DNA of 64,000 nucleotides from Kriegella sp963975415. Lineage in GTDB: Bacteria; Bacteroidota; Bacteroidia; Flavobacteriales; Flavobacteriaceae. The DNA lies in contig NZ_CAXBGN010000004.1 in assembly GCF_963975415.1 (NCBI RefSeq), positions 62,001 through 126,000 on the forward strand, read 5' to 3'. The translations under genes and the position numbers were made by a program. Under the pieces are notes generated by a model. It saw only the letters and a program-made list of their open reading frames with translations, was not told the origin of the DNA and did no database searches. How positions within the stretch are numbered: the first letter of the stretch is position 1; each line of letters starts with the position of its first letter. This document shows, piece by piece, positions 9,084 to 18,468 of the stretch.

Positions 9084-10037
9084 TTATACTTCCTTCAAAT
9101 ATTTTAAAACGTTTTCCGAAATACGTTCTTGTATGTTCGAAATATCGGCCTTTACAAAGGTTTCACCAGTAATATTCTCGTAAAGTTCTATATAGCGGTC
9201 TGAAACCGATGCAATATAATCATCGGTCATTTCGGGTAGAGTTTGGCCTTCAAGCCCTTGAAAACCATTGCTGATCAACCATTGGCGTACAAATTCCTTC
9301 GAAAGTTGTTTTTGAGCTTCTCCCCTATCTTGACGTTCTTGATAATCTTCCGCATAAAAATATCGGGAAGAATCAGGGGTATGAATTTCATCGATCAAGA
9401 CAATCTTGCCATCCTTGGTCTTTCCGAACTCGTATTTGGTATCTACTAGAATCAGCCCACGTTTGGCGGCAATTTCGGTACCCCGCTGAAATAAGGCCTT
9501 TGTATATTGCTCCAATACACTATAATCCTCTTCCGATACAATTTTGCGACTCAGAATATTTTCCTTTGATATATCTTCGTCATGATCTCCCATTTCCGCT
9601 TTAGTGGCCGGGGTAATGATCGGCTCGGGAAATTTATCGTTCTCTTTCATACCCTCGGGCATCGGAACACCACAAATAAGTCGCCTCCCAGCTTTATACT
9701 CGCGAGCGGCATGACCTGACAGATATCCACGGATAACCATTTCTACCTTAAAGGTATCGCAAGCATGGCCCACAGCCACATTGGGGTCTGGAGTGCCCAT
9801 CAACCAATTCGGTACGATATCTTCTGTCGCCGCCATCATCTTAGTCGCAATCTGATTGAGAATTTGTCCTTTATAGGGTATGCCCTTCGGCATCACCACA
9901 TCAAATGCAGATAATCGATCGGTAGCGACCATTACCAAAACGTCATTTTTCAAAGTATACACTTCACGAACTTTTCCCTTATAAACACTTTGCTGTCCAG
10001 GAAAATTAAAATCGGTACTTGTAATGGTATTGCTCAT
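9084..10037 (-). CDS. purC: Phosphoribosylaminoimidazole-succinocarboxamide synthase
   Basis: A 317-residue SAICAR synthetase. It condenses CAIR with aspartate using ATP in purine synthesis. Visible hallmarks are the ATP-site KGKVREVY near residue 22, RLSAFDVV near 42, the AREYKAG/GHA region near 110, and VLIDEIHTPDSSR near 215-228. The length and the longer C-terminus are those of the Bacteroidota/plant-type enzymes. It is followed at lower spacing by nothing on its strand; phoH lies 72 bases upstream on the same strand, so a phoH-purC operon is likely, as in other flavobacteria. Its GC content is visibly higher than in the preceding cassette-like block. Confidence 0.97.
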   Translation of the reverse strand: MSNTITSTDFNFPGQQSVYKGKVREVYTLKNDVLVMVATDRLSAFDVVMPKGIPYKGQILNQIATKMMAATEDIVPNWLMGTPDPNVAVGHACDTFKVEMVIRGYLSGHAAREYKAGRRLICGVPMPEGMKENDKFPEPIITPATKAEMGDHDEDISKENILSRKIVSEEDYSVLEQYTKALFQRGTEIAAKRGLILVDTKYEFGKTKDGKIVLIDEIHTPDSSRYFYAEDYQERQDRGEAQKQLSKEFVRQWLISNGFQGLEGQTLPEMTDDYIASVSDRYIELYENITGETFVKADISNIQERISENVLKYLKEV

Positions 10038-10109
10038 TCTGATTTGATGTTCGATTGCTGGTTTTAATTAAAAATATTGGGCCCTTCAAACAGGTGCCTT
10101 CCGATTTCG

Positions 10110-11063
10110 CTAATTCTGGTGTTCGATATTCTTATAGGCATCGATCACCTTCTTGACCAAGCGATGTCTAATAACATCTTTATCATCAAGATAAATAATT
10201 TCGATTCCCGCTACATTGGTGAGCACCAAAAGTGCTTCCTTGAGTCCGGAAATGACCCTTCGCGGCAAATCAATTTGTCCCGGATCGCCCGTTATCAGAA
10301 ATTTGGCATCTTTCCCCATTCGGGTCAAGAACATTTTCATTTGTGCATGCGTGGTATTCTGGGCTTCATCTAAAATCACAAAGGCATGATCCAATGTTCT
10401 ACCCCGCATAAATGCCATCGGAGCAATTTGAATGGTTCCGTTTTCAATGTAGTGTGCCAATTTTTCGGGTGCGATCATATCACGCAAAGCGTCATACAAT
10501 GGTTGCATATAAGGGTCTAACTTCTCTTTTAGATCACCGGGAAGAAACCCTAAATTCTCGCCTGCCTCGACCGCAGGTCTTGTTAAGATAATTCGACGTA
10601 CCTGCTTTTCTTTCAGTGCTTTTACCGCCAAAGCCACACCGGTATAAGTCTTTCCTGTACCGGCCGGGCCAATGGCAAATACCATATCGTTCTTTTTAGA
10701 GGCATCGACCAATTTGCGCTGGTTGACCGTTCTTGCCTTGATCAGGCGACCACTGACCCCATGTACTAAAGTCTCACCGCTCTCTTGTGATGATTCGTAA
10801 TCTTCTTTGGTATTACTGGTAAGTACCCTTTCGATTACGTTCTCATCCAATTTGTTATACTTGGTCACATGGGCCGTCAACATCTTAAAACGCCTGTCGA
10901 ACTCATTCAGTAATTCATCATCGCCATAGACCTTTATTTTATTCCCCCTCGCTACAATTTTTAGCTTCGGAAAATATTTTTTTAATAAATCTATATTTTC
11001 GTTCTGTTGCCCAAAAAACTCCCTTGGGCTTATTTCAGTAAGTTCTAGAATAAGTTCGTTCAA
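10110..11063 (-). CDS. phoH: PhoH-family ATPase
   Basis: A 317-residue cytoplasmic P-loop ATPase: Walker A GPAGTGKT near residue 135-142, Walker B FVILDEAQN near 230, and the conserved ITGDPGQIDLP near 260. The N-terminal 100 residues form the small KH/PhoH-N domain with a basic EFDRRFKMLTAH stretch. PhoH proteins are linked to RNA metabolism and ribosome/YbeY-related processing. Probable first gene of a phoH-purC operon, divergent from the gene at 11191 across a 127-base spacer. Confidence 0.95.
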   Translation of the reverse strand: MNELILELTEISPREFFGQQNENIDLLKKYFPKLKIVARGNKIKVYGDDELLNEFDRRFKMLTAHVTKYNKLDENVIERVLTSNTKEDYESSQESGETLVHGVSGRLIKARTVNQRKLVDASKKNDMVFAIGPAGTGKTYTGVALAVKALKEKQVRRIILTRPAVEAGENLGFLPGDLKEKLDPYMQPLYDALRDMIAPEKLAHYIENGTIQIAPMAFMRGRTLDHAFVILDEAQNTTHAQMKMFLTRMGKDAKFLITGDPGQIDLPRRVISGLKEALLVLTNVAGIEIIYLDDKDVIRHRLVKKVIDAYKNIEHQN

Positions 11064-11190
11064 AAATTGGAAGATTTAAATTAAACCCGTTGAATATTAA
11101 TTTCGCTTGGCTATTTTTTTGTTTAATTTTGTTTAACAAACTTAAGTAAAAATTCAGTTTGCATTACCAAAAACATATCAACATTGCTGT

Positions 11191-12021
11191 ATGGCAATTA
11201 TAACGCTAACGACCGATTTTGGACTTAAGGATTATTTTGTAGGCACCCTAAAAGGTACGATTTACAAAGAACTACCAGATGCCAAAATCGTAGACATTTC
11301 CCACGACATTAATCCCTTTAACATTCAAGAATGTGCCTATATTCTTGAGAATTCGTACAAAAGTTTTCCTGAGGGCACTATTCATATTGTTGGGGTCGAT
11401 GCCGAACCTACACCTGAAAACCAGCACATTGCCGTGTTGGTAGATGGGCATTATTTTATAACGGCGAACAACGGGGTAATAGGTTTGATAACTTCCGAAA
11501 TTCAACCCGAAAAAGTGGTGGAAATCAAGATTCCCAATCCAGATTATGGTTCTTTCCCCGTTCGTGACGTATTTGTAAAAGTAGCCTGCCATATTGCACG
11601 AGGCGGAACCTTGGATGTTGTGGGTAGGCACTTTGATGGGTTGCGTGATCTTCGCGGGTTCTCACCAAGTGTTACCGATAATGGAAACAAAATAAGCGGC
11701 AGCGTCATTTACATTGATAATTACGGGAACGTGGTAACCAATATTCACAAAAATTTCTTTGAGGCCTATAGAAAAGGAAGGTCTTTTGAGTTGAGCGCAC
11801 GAACTACGAAAATCAAACAAATTCACAATACCTATAGTGATATCATCAATTTTGATCTAGAAAGAAGTAAACGAAAAGGTGCGGGCGACGTGTTGGCGAT
11901 TTTCAACTCCGCTAATTATGTTGAATTGGCCATTTACAAAAGTGATTTGAATACTGTCGGCGGAGCCTCTACCCTGCTGGGGTTGGATTATAGAGATACT
12001 ATCACCATCAATTTTATATAA
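11191..12021 (+). CDS. SAM hydroxide adenosyltransferase (DUF62 family)
   Basis: A 276-residue enzyme of the family that hydrolyses S-adenosylmethionine to adenosine and methionine and that includes fluorinase/chlorinase. Typical features are the N-terminal TLTTDFGLKDYFVG, the DISHDINPFN loop, the internal DRHYF-equivalent NNGVI segment, and the second-domain GSVIYIDNYGNVVTNI. Absence of the halogenase-type loop makes the hydroxide enzyme the likely call. Its stop at 12021 abuts the ATG of the ABM gene, and gldF-gldG follow, so all four may be cotranscribed; this neighbourhood is common in flavobacteria. Confidence 0.9.
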   Translation: MAIITLTTDFGLKDYFVGTLKGTIYKELPDAKIVDISHDINPFNIQECAYILENSYKSFPEGTIHIVGVDAEPTPENQHIAVLVDGHYFITANNGVIGLITSEIQPEKVVEIKIPNPDYGSFPVRDVFVKVACHIARGGTLDVVGRHFDGLRDLRGFSPSVTDNGNKISGSVIYIDNYGNVVTNIHKNFFEAYRKGRSFELSARTTKIKQIHNTYSDIINFDLERSKRKGAGDVLAIFNSANYVELAIYKSDLNTVGGASTLLGLDYRDTITINFI

Positions 12022-12318
12022 ATGCTGGTACGAATTGTAAAACTCACATTTAAAAGGGAAAATATTACTAGTTTTGAGCACATTTTTCAGAAGACCAAAC
12101 AAGGTATTCGTGCTTTTGAAGGCTGTAGGTACTTGGAATTGTATCAAGACAAAGCTGATGACCGTATATTTTTCACCTATAGTCATTGGGAAAATGAGCA
12201 AAGTTTGGAGGCTTATCGCGGCTCATCTTTTTTTAAGGAAGTATGGGGCCAGACCAAACCGCTTTTTTCTGCAAAACCGGAAGCATGGAGCGTTAATCGA
12301 ATAGAGACTTTAAACTGA
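12022..12318 (+). CDS. Antibiotic biosynthesis monooxygenase (ABM) domain protein
   Basis: A 98-residue single ferredoxin-like ABM domain (start MLVRIVKLTF, core FTYSHWENEQSLEAYRGS, end VWGQTKPLF). Such proteins dimerise and act as small oxygenases, heme-degrading enzymes or quinol-modifying factors; the substrate cannot be named. No gap from the preceding SAM-enzyme gene and 5 bases to gldF, indicating translational coupling within a single transcript. Confidence 0.85.
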   Translation: MLVRIVKLTFKRENITSFEHIFQKTKQGIRAFEGCRYLELYQDKADDRIFFTYSHWENEQSLEAYRGSSFFKEVWGQTKPLFSAKPEAWSVNRIETLN

Positions 12319-12323
12319 TAGCA

Positions 12324-13058
12324 GTGCTCGCAATTTTTAAAAGGGAAATACGATCTTTTTTTACCGCTCCGATCGGTTACATGGTCATCGGACTTTTTTT
12401 AGTACTCTGCGGACTGTTTCTGTGGGTCTTCAAGGGCCCTTTCAATATTTTCGATTACCAATTTGCAGATTTAGGAAACTTTTTCTTTTTGGCACCTTGG
12501 ATATTTCTATTCCTTATTCCGGCCATTACAATGAAAAGCTTTTCTGAGGAAAAAAAATTGGGGACCTTAGAGCTGCTCCTCATCAAGCCATTGACCGTTT
12601 GGCAATTGGTACTGGGCAAATTTTTCGGAAACTTGGTGCTCACTTTAGTCGCTTTACTACCTACACTGCTTTACGTATACACAGTTTCTCAACTGGGTAC
12701 TACGGTAGGTAACCTTGATATCGGCATGGTTATAGGTTCTTATTTTGGAATCATTTTTCTCGCAGCTTGCTATACCGCAATTGGCCTGTTCGCCTCTACC
12801 TTATCTGAAAACCAGATCGTATCTTTTATTGCGGCCGTACTTATTTGCTTTTTTCTCTATTACGGTTTTGAGGCCTTAGCCTCCATTATTTCAAGTGGTG
12901 ACACCGCTGTATTTGTTCAGCGTTTGGGAATGAAGGCTCATTTTGCAAGTATTGCACGCGGAGTTATCGATAGTGCCGATCTGCTGTACTTTTTAAGCTT
13001 GGCACTATTCTTCCTATTTTTGGCCGTCGTTCAATTAAAAACAAACCACAACCGATGA
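12324..13058 (+). CDS. gldF: Gliding motility ABC transporter permease GldF
   Basis: A 244-residue ABC-2 type permease with six membrane helices, beginning at GTG 12324 with LAIFKREIRSFFTAPIGY, the typical N-terminus of GldF; the SEEKKLGTLELLL loop is the conserved ABC-2 cytoplasmic coupling segment. GldF with GldG and the ATPase GldA forms a transporter required for gliding in many flavobacteria. The stop overlaps the gldG start by four bases (ATGA). No gldA is in this window. Confidence 0.95.
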   Translation: MLAIFKREIRSFFTAPIGYMVIGLFLVLCGLFLWVFKGPFNIFDYQFADLGNFFFLAPWIFLFLIPAITMKSFSEEKKLGTLELLLIKPLTVWQLVLGKFFGNLVLTLVALLPTLLYVYTVSQLGTTVGNLDIGMVIGSYFGIIFLAACYTAIGLFASTLSENQIVSFIAAVLICFFLYYGFEALASIISSGDTAVFVQRLGMKAHFASIARGVIDSADLLYFLSLALFFLFLAVVQLKTNHNR

Positions 13059-14719
13059 AAAATAACCTACCATCGGTTGTAAAGGCTATTGCCGGCTTGA
13101 TCCTGGTAAACGTTGTAGCAGGTATTATGAACTTGCGGTTCGACCTTACCGAAGACCAACGCTATACCTTATCGCAGCCCGCCGTGAACACGGTACTTGA
13201 CTTTAAAAACCCAGTAGTCATCGATGTACTATTAGCCGGTGACCTACCCTCGGAATTCGTCAGGCTACAGACCGAAACAAGACAACTTTTGGAGGAGTTC
13301 GCTTCAAAAAGCAACAATATAAAATTTACCTTCGTAGACCCCCTGGAAGATTCTGAACAGACCGATGCTACTATAGCCGATCTACAATCCCTAGGTCTTA
13401 CCCCGGCACAAATTACGGTAGAAGACAATAGCAAATTATCACAGAACATCGCCTTTCCTTGGGCCATGGTCAACTATAACAATGTGACCGTAAAGGTTCC
13501 ACTGCTCAAGAACAAATTAGGCGCATCATCTGAAGAACGGATAAACAATTCGGTTCAAAATTTAGAATATGCTTTTGCCGATGCCTTCACAAAACTACAG
13601 ATCAAAGAGAAAAAACGCGTTGCGGTCATTAAAGGTAACGGTGAACTGGATGATATGTTTTTGGCTGATTTTTTGACCGCGATAAGAGATTACTACAATA
13701 TTGGCGCAATTACCCTTGATTCTGTTGCAACCAACCCACAAAGTACCTTAGATCGCTTAAAAGCGTACGATTTGGCATTGATAGCAAAACCTACGGAAGC
13801 TTTTTCCGATGGCGAGAAATACGTTATGGATCAATACATCGTCAACGGCGGAAAATCGGTATGGCTTGTCGACCAAGTAAATATGGAGCTTGACAGTCTT
13901 TTTAACGAAACGGGTACCGCAATGGCTTTACCCCGCAATCTGAATCTGAATGATTTCTTCTTTAATTACGGGGTGCGCATCAATCCCGTGTTAGTCAACG
14001 ATATGTATTTTACACAAATCGTATTGGCAAGCGGAGAAGGCAACGATTCGCAATATAATCCGGTACCGTGGTACTATAATCCAATGGTTTTCTCAAAAAA
14101 TGATCATCCGATAAACAATAATTTGGAAGCGGTGCGCTTTCAGTTTACCAGTGCATTGGATACGTTGGCGAATTCCAATAAAAAAACCGTTGTTCTTAGC
14201 AGCTCACCACTTTCAAAAGTGGATGGGACGCCCAAACAAATCAGTCTCGATATTATTGACGTTCCACCAAAAAAAGAAGCGTATACCGATGGAAACAAGC
14301 CGCTAGCGGTATTGATAGAAGGTAAATTTAAATCTGCATTTGACAAAAGGGTAAAACCTTTAAAGCTAAATGGTACTTTAGAAAATGGTACGGACAATAA
14401 AATGCTGGTCATTGCGGATGGCGATATCATAAAAAACCAATTGAGAAATGGGCGGCCATTAGAATTGGGATATGACAAATGGACCAACAATCATTATGGC
14501 AATAAAGAATTTCTAATAAATAGCTTAAATTACCTATTAGACGATTCAGGACTTATAAACATACGAAACAAGACCGTCAATATCCCGATGCTCGACGTCA
14601 AAAAAATCGAAGAACAAAAAACGAAGTGGCAACTAATAAACATTGGTATTCCCGTTGTTTTAATTCTTATTTTAGGACTTGTATTCAGCTATATCCGAAA
14701 GAAAAAATATGGAGTGTAA
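13055..14719 (+). CDS. gldG: Gliding motility ABC transporter auxiliary protein GldG
   Basis: A 554-residue protein: one N-terminal membrane helix (residues about 8-25), a large periplasmic substrate-binding-like domain beginning MNLRFDLTEDQRYTLS, and a C-terminal membrane helix (about 522-545) followed by a basic tail. This layout and the MNLRFDLTEDQRYTLS signature identify GldG. It partners GldF in the gliding-associated ABC transporter. Four-base overlap with gldF indicates coupling. Confidence 0.95.
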   Translation: MKNNLPSVVKAIAGLILVNVVAGIMNLRFDLTEDQRYTLSQPAVNTVLDFKNPVVIDVLLAGDLPSEFVRLQTETRQLLEEFASKSNNIKFTFVDPLEDSEQTDATIADLQSLGLTPAQITVEDNSKLSQNIAFPWAMVNYNNVTVKVPLLKNKLGASSEERINNSVQNLEYAFADAFTKLQIKEKKRVAVIKGNGELDDMFLADFLTAIRDYYNIGAITLDSVATNPQSTLDRLKAYDLALIAKPTEAFSDGEKYVMDQYIVNGGKSVWLVDQVNMELDSLFNETGTAMALPRNLNLNDFFFNYGVRINPVLVNDMYFTQIVLASGEGNDSQYNPVPWYYNPMVFSKNDHPINNNLEAVRFQFTSALDTLANSNKKTVVLSSSPLSKVDGTPKQISLDIIDVPPKKEAYTDGNKPLAVLIEGKFKSAFDKRVKPLKLNGTLENGTDNKMLVIADGDIIKNQLRNGRPLELGYDKWTNNHYGNKEFLINSLNYLLDDSGLINIRNKTVNIPMLDVKKIEEQKTKWQLINIGIPVVLILILGLVFSYIRKKKYGV

Positions 14720-14730
14720 GTGTTAATAAG

Positions 14731-14766
14731 TTTGTTTCTTAAAAATGGACATTTAAAATATCTTTG
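14731..14766 (+). promoter_or_regulatory. Candidate dnaN promoter
   Basis: TATCTTTG at 14759-14766 matches the Bacteroidota -7 consensus TAnnTTTG; TTTG at 14731-14734 may serve as the -33 element, though the 24-base spacing is a little long. It would give a leader of about 90 bases before dnaN. Confidence 0.5.
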
Positions 14767-14861
14767 TTCGAGGTGTATTCGGAGATTTAATCGTCTCCCA
14801 ATGGCTTTTTAAACACTATATTTCCGTAGAAAGGAGAAAACTATAACAAAATGCGTAACGA

Positions 14862-15980
14862 ATGAAATTCATAGTATCGAGCACATATTTATTAAAGCAG
14901 CTACAAGTTTTGGGAGGTGTTATCAATAATAGTAATACACTGCCCATTTTAGACAATTTTCTATTTGACCTCAAACAAGATAAGCTGACCGTTTCGGCTT
15001 CCGACCTTGAAACCACCATGAGTTCGGTTTTAGATGTTGATTCCGATAACGAAGGCACTATTGCCGTTCCTGCTCGTTTGTTGCTAGAGACTTTGAAGAC
15101 TTTTCCAGAACAACCCTTAACATTTGTTGTAGAAGACAACAACACGGTTGAAATCAGTTCAAATCACGGAAAATACGCATTGGCCTATGCCGACGGTGCC
15201 GAGTTCCCAAAGGCCGTAGAATTGGCCAACCCAAGTGAAACGACCCTACTGGGTGATATTTTGGCCTCTGCCATAAACAAAACAATATTTGCGGCAGGCA
15301 ATGATGATTTAAGACCTGTGATGAGTGGCGTGTTTTTTCAATTCTCTCCAGAGAATTTGACCTTCGTTGCAACGGATGCACATAAATTGGTAAAATATCA
15401 ACGTAACGATGTTTCGGCCTCCCAAGTGGCAGAATTTATTATGCCCAAAAAACCATTGACACTTTTAAAGGGTATTTTGGCAGGTAGCGAATCTGATGTA
15501 CTCATAGAATATAACGATAGTAACGCTAAATTCACTTTTGACAATACAGAACTTATCTGCCGGTTGATCGATGGAAAGTACCCGAATTACGAAGCGGTCA
15601 TTCCGAAAGAAAATCCGAATAAGTTAACCATTCCAAGAAATCAATTTTTAAGCTCTGTACGACGTGTTTCAATCTTTTCAAATAAGACTACACACCAAAT
15701 TCGCTTAAAGATTGCCGGAGCCGAACTAAACATTTCTGCCGAAGATATGGACTATAGCAATAAAGCGGAAGAACGGTTGACTTGCTCGTATCAAGGTGAC
15801 GATATGCAAATTGGTTTCAACTCTCGATTTTTAACGGAAATGTTGAACAACCTTAACGCTGATGAAGTTTCGTTGGAAATGAGCCTACCGAACAGAGCTG
15901 GTATTCTTACGCCTGTAGACGGATTGGATGAAGGCGAAAACGTAACCATGTTGGTGATGCCCGTAATGCTGAACAATTGA
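14862..15980 (+). CDS. dnaN: DNA polymerase III beta sliding clamp
   Basis: A 372-residue DnaN. It begins MKFIVSSTYLLKQLQVLGGVI, shows the domain-1 signature NTLPILDNFLFDL, SDLETTM and the DNPN-equivalent loop NADEVSLEM, and ends MLVMPVMLN, the typical beta-clamp C-terminus ending in the VMP(V/M) hydrophobic pocket strand. It forms the ring that tethers polymerases to DNA. Monocistronic between gldG and a lipoprotein gene. Confidence 0.97.
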   Translation: MKFIVSSTYLLKQLQVLGGVINNSNTLPILDNFLFDLKQDKLTVSASDLETTMSSVLDVDSDNEGTIAVPARLLLETLKTFPEQPLTFVVEDNNTVEISSNHGKYALAYADGAEFPKAVELANPSETTLLGDILASAINKTIFAAGNDDLRPVMSGVFFQFSPENLTFVATDAHKLVKYQRNDVSASQVAEFIMPKKPLTLLKGILAGSESDVLIEYNDSNAKFTFDNTELICRLIDGKYPNYEAVIPKENPNKLTIPRNQFLSSVRRVSIFSNKTTHQIRLKIAGAELNISAEDMDYSNKAEERLTCSYQGDDMQIGFNSRFLTEMLNNLNADEVSLEMSLPNRAGILTPVDGLDEGENVTMLVMPVMLNN

Positions 15981-16199
15981 TTACCCGCAATCATATTTCT
16001 CAAAAATTTGTAGCTAAAAAACAATTGCATTAGCCAAAACCCTAAAGTAAGGAAGGACGTTTTCTACTTAAAACGTAAGATTTAACGCTTACTTCAAGAG
16101 GCTGTCGTTTTTTTTGCATTTTATCGAAATTCAGTGCCCAAAAATTGTGGTATTCATAATTTAAATGGTTAAACAATCAACTTTTAAACCAAACGAATT

Positions 16200-17312
16200 A
16201 TGAAAAACATTACCAAATTGCTAGTGTGTTTTTGCCTTATCTTTTTCTCCTGTGATGTTGAAAAAGTTGGTGATCAAGAAGTTTTGAAGGACGTACCTGG
16301 CAAAACTAAAAAGGTTAAGCGGCAGAAAGATGAACCCAAAATCATCAAAGAATGTACAGTTGTCGACGCAGATCGTTGCCCAATAGGGGATAGACAGCCC
16401 ACTGCTAACTTTTGGTGGCCCAGAATATCAACGGATCATGATGAGCCATCAGCTTTTTACTCGAGTGTCGACGGCCATCAGTTGACCTTTGCAGAATATG
16501 ATGACGGTACTGCAAACATTAAAGGAACTACATCGAACGGAACTTGTGTCGTAGAAGTAGATGTTTGGCTGATTGATAGAAAATCATGGACGGAATGGTC
16601 GGCCCTTGGTGGCGAGCATAAAAAACAAGGTTGTGCAGGATTAGCATCAAATTCCGAAGACATGCATTTTTATGTAATCGATTCAGAGCGCAGCTCTATT
16701 ACGGCATCAGGCACTGAATGTACAGCTGTAGGCACCTTCGGAATTGAGCAACGCCCAGACCCCTTCGATGCCAGTACGCCCAACTTGGGCGCCCATGTCG
16801 GTCCTGGTGGTGCTAATTTTGACTCCGAAATCGGTGCTTACGGCATTAGCACTTGGGGATGGGTTTTAGATCCCGAGACGAAAGAACGACTTTATGTAAT
16901 GGATTTCAATTTTAAGACGGAATGCAAAAGCGACTGTGAAACTGCGTTTGCAAGAGGTGTAGACGGTGAGACATGCTTCATTGAAAATGGTTTTAACCGT
17001 TGGGGCTGGACCATAGGCCCGATTGCCGAAGGAAATTACACCTATAATGTGCATGCCGGTGCCGGCCAATGTGATATTTCAAAAGGTGAATTGGTAGGTA
17101 CGGTAGATGTAAGTTATCAAAATGGCAATGTCGATGTCACCTATAATATTGATCCATCTCTTGAAGTCAAAGAAACACATACCTATGCAGGCAACGCTAT
17201 GTATCCGACTAAAAATGGTAGCCCAACAGTGGCTCCTGGGCAATACTCCGTTACAGCAAATCTTTCAGGCGATATCTACGTAATCGCACACGCTGTAGTC
17301 TGTAAAGATTAA
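16200..17312 (+). CDS. Secreted/outer-surface lipoprotein, unknown
   Basis: A 370-residue protein with a lipoprotein signal (KLLVCFCLIFFSC, lipobox Cys19). After a short charged linker it contains two repeat-like segments rich in Trp, Gly and paired Cys (WWPRISTDHDEPS, STWGWVLDPETKERLYVMDFNF), ending in beta-sandwich-like sequence. Seven or more cysteines in the mature part suggest disulfides, unusual for a cytoplasmic protein and consistent with a surface location. No family is recognised. Monocistronic and closed by a terminator. Confidence 0.75.
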   Translation: MKNITKLLVCFCLIFFSCDVEKVGDQEVLKDVPGKTKKVKRQKDEPKIIKECTVVDADRCPIGDRQPTANFWWPRISTDHDEPSAFYSSVDGHQLTFAEYDDGTANIKGTTSNGTCVVEVDVWLIDRKSWTEWSALGGEHKKQGCAGLASNSEDMHFYVIDSERSSITASGTECTAVGTFGIEQRPDPFDASTPNLGAHVGPGGANFDSEIGAYGISTWGWVLDPETKERLYVMDFNFKTECKSDCETAFARGVDGETCFIENGFNRWGWTIGPIAEGNYTYNVHAGAGQCDISKGELVGTVDVSYQNGNVDVTYNIDPSLEVKETHTYAGNAMYPTKNGSPTVAPGQYSVTANLSGDIYVIAHAVVCKD

Positions 17313-17332
17313 AACCGGACGTATTTTTAAGT

Positions 17333-17359
17333 AAAAAGTCCTTCCATTGAAGGGCTTTT
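17333..17359 (+). terminator. Intrinsic terminator after the lipoprotein gene
   Basis: Stem aaaaagtccttc / gaagggcttttt with a small loop, running into seven T. The A-run on the other side means it could also stop transcription arriving from the right. Confidence 0.75.
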
Positions 17360-17446
17360 TTTATTTCAGCAACCGTGCCTCTTTGAAGAAAGGTGTTGGT
17401 AAATGCTTAAAAAAGAATGCTCCTTTTTTGTTTAAACGCTGTTATT

Positions 17447-17785
17447 CTAGACAAACTTTATACTCATCGGGTAATGTGGGGCCTCTCCGTTGCTTGCTTT
17501 TACAGCATTTACAATCGGGAATACGAAGTACAGCACTCCTAATACCAAAAACCCTAAAAGTCCGAGTCCGAATAACAATATTAAGGGTACACATAGCAGC
17601 ACATAAAGAAACATGCTGATTCTAAAGTTGATGATGGCCTTTCCGTTTTCATCCATATCGATAACCTTATCTCTTTGGGTAAGCCATAATACCAACGGAA
17701 TGATCAGGCCTCCTATTCCTGTTACAAAATCTAACAACTGACTTAAATGTGTAGCCGCTAAAAGTGTTCTGTTCTCTGTTTGCAT
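17447..17785 (-). CDS. DUF4870 small membrane protein
   Basis: From the ATG at 17785 the product has 112 residues (an upstream ATG at 17821 would add 12 residues that do not fit the family). It shows the DUF4870 pattern: LAATHLSQLLDF, a glycine-rich helix ending LVLWLTQRDK, then DENGKAIINFRISMFLY and two more hydrophobic helices. Members are inner-membrane proteins of unknown role, often co-located with stress or envelope genes. It shares its strand with the coiled-coil gene upstream but with 80 bases between them. Confidence 0.85.
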   Translation of the reverse strand: MQTENRTLLAATHLSQLLDFVTGIGGLIIPLVLWLTQRDKVIDMDENGKAIINFRISMFLYVLLCVPLILLFGLGLLGFLVLGVLYFVFPIVNAVKASNGEAPHYPMSIKFV

Positions 17786-17865
17786 GATTGTGTTTTTAAT
17801 TGATGTACCTATATGACGCAAGACCCATCAAATTGTTACAATTGCAATTCTTAGAACGGGCACCA

Positions 17866-18318
17866 CTATTGTTTTCTTTCCAATTTTCTTAGTTTTTCGA
17901 TATCCTTTACAAGACCTGACCGTAGTTTATCGATTTTCTTGTTCACTTTTGTAATATCGTTGGGTGAAAGTTTACCTTTTACCTTATCAAGCTGCATTTT
18001 CTCCCGTAACTTCTCCAATTTTTTCTCATCTTTCTCAATGGATTTTCTTTGTGATTTTATGTCGTCCATCAACTTTTCACGCTTTTTTGCTGCCTTTTCG
18101 GCCTTCTTTTGCGCCTTTTCCGCTTTTTTCTGCGCTTTTTCGGCTTTCTGGATTTCTTTTTCCATTCTTTTCTGCTCTTTAAGCTCTAACGCCTGAGCCT
18201 GTTTTTCCGCCGCATCTTCGGCAAGCCCAATCGAATCACTCGCCTGTTCGGCAACTTGGGCACTGGCAATCATATTGAATACTAAAATCGAAACGAATGT
18301 TAGAAATATCTTTTTCAT
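17866..18318 (-). CDS. Exported Lys/Glu/Ala-rich coiled-coil protein
   Basis: A 150-residue protein: signal peptide (MKKIFLTFVSILVFNMIASAQ) followed by an almost continuous charged coiled coil built on imperfect AEKAQKK repeats (about residues 45-85), and a second helical segment with KGKLSPNDITKVNKKIDKLR. Periplasmic location is inferred. The antiparallel frame also gives an open reading frame, which is a shadow of the repeat. Function unknown; such proteins are common flavobacterial envelope components. Confidence 0.8.
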   Translation of the reverse strand: MKKIFLTFVSILVFNMIASAQVAEQASDSIGLAEDAAEKQAQALELKEQKRMEKEIQKAEKAQKKAEKAQKKAEKAAKKREKLMDDIKSQRKSIEKDEKKLEKLREKMQLDKVKGKLSPNDITKVNKKIDKLRSGLVKDIEKLRKLERKQ

Positions 18319-18468
18319 TTTATGAGGGAATTAGGTTAGCTTTTCTTTGAGTAAATCCTGAACTATTCAGTACCGTAAAATTAATCAAATAGCGTACCAA
18401 TTACGTATAAAAAGAACATCAAAAAAATACTTGGGTTTTCCTTCCTTCATTTTGATTAATTTTGCCCA

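Noticed and set aside
11107..11131. TTG...TAATTTTG promoter before the SAM-enzyme gene
   Set aside because: The spacing of 14 bases is too short for the Bacteroidota -33/-7 pair, so it is not listed as a feature.
17939..18196. Plus-strand Phe/Ser-rich frame
   Set aside because: It is the antisense shadow of the Lys/Glu/Ala coiled-coil gene on the minus strand.
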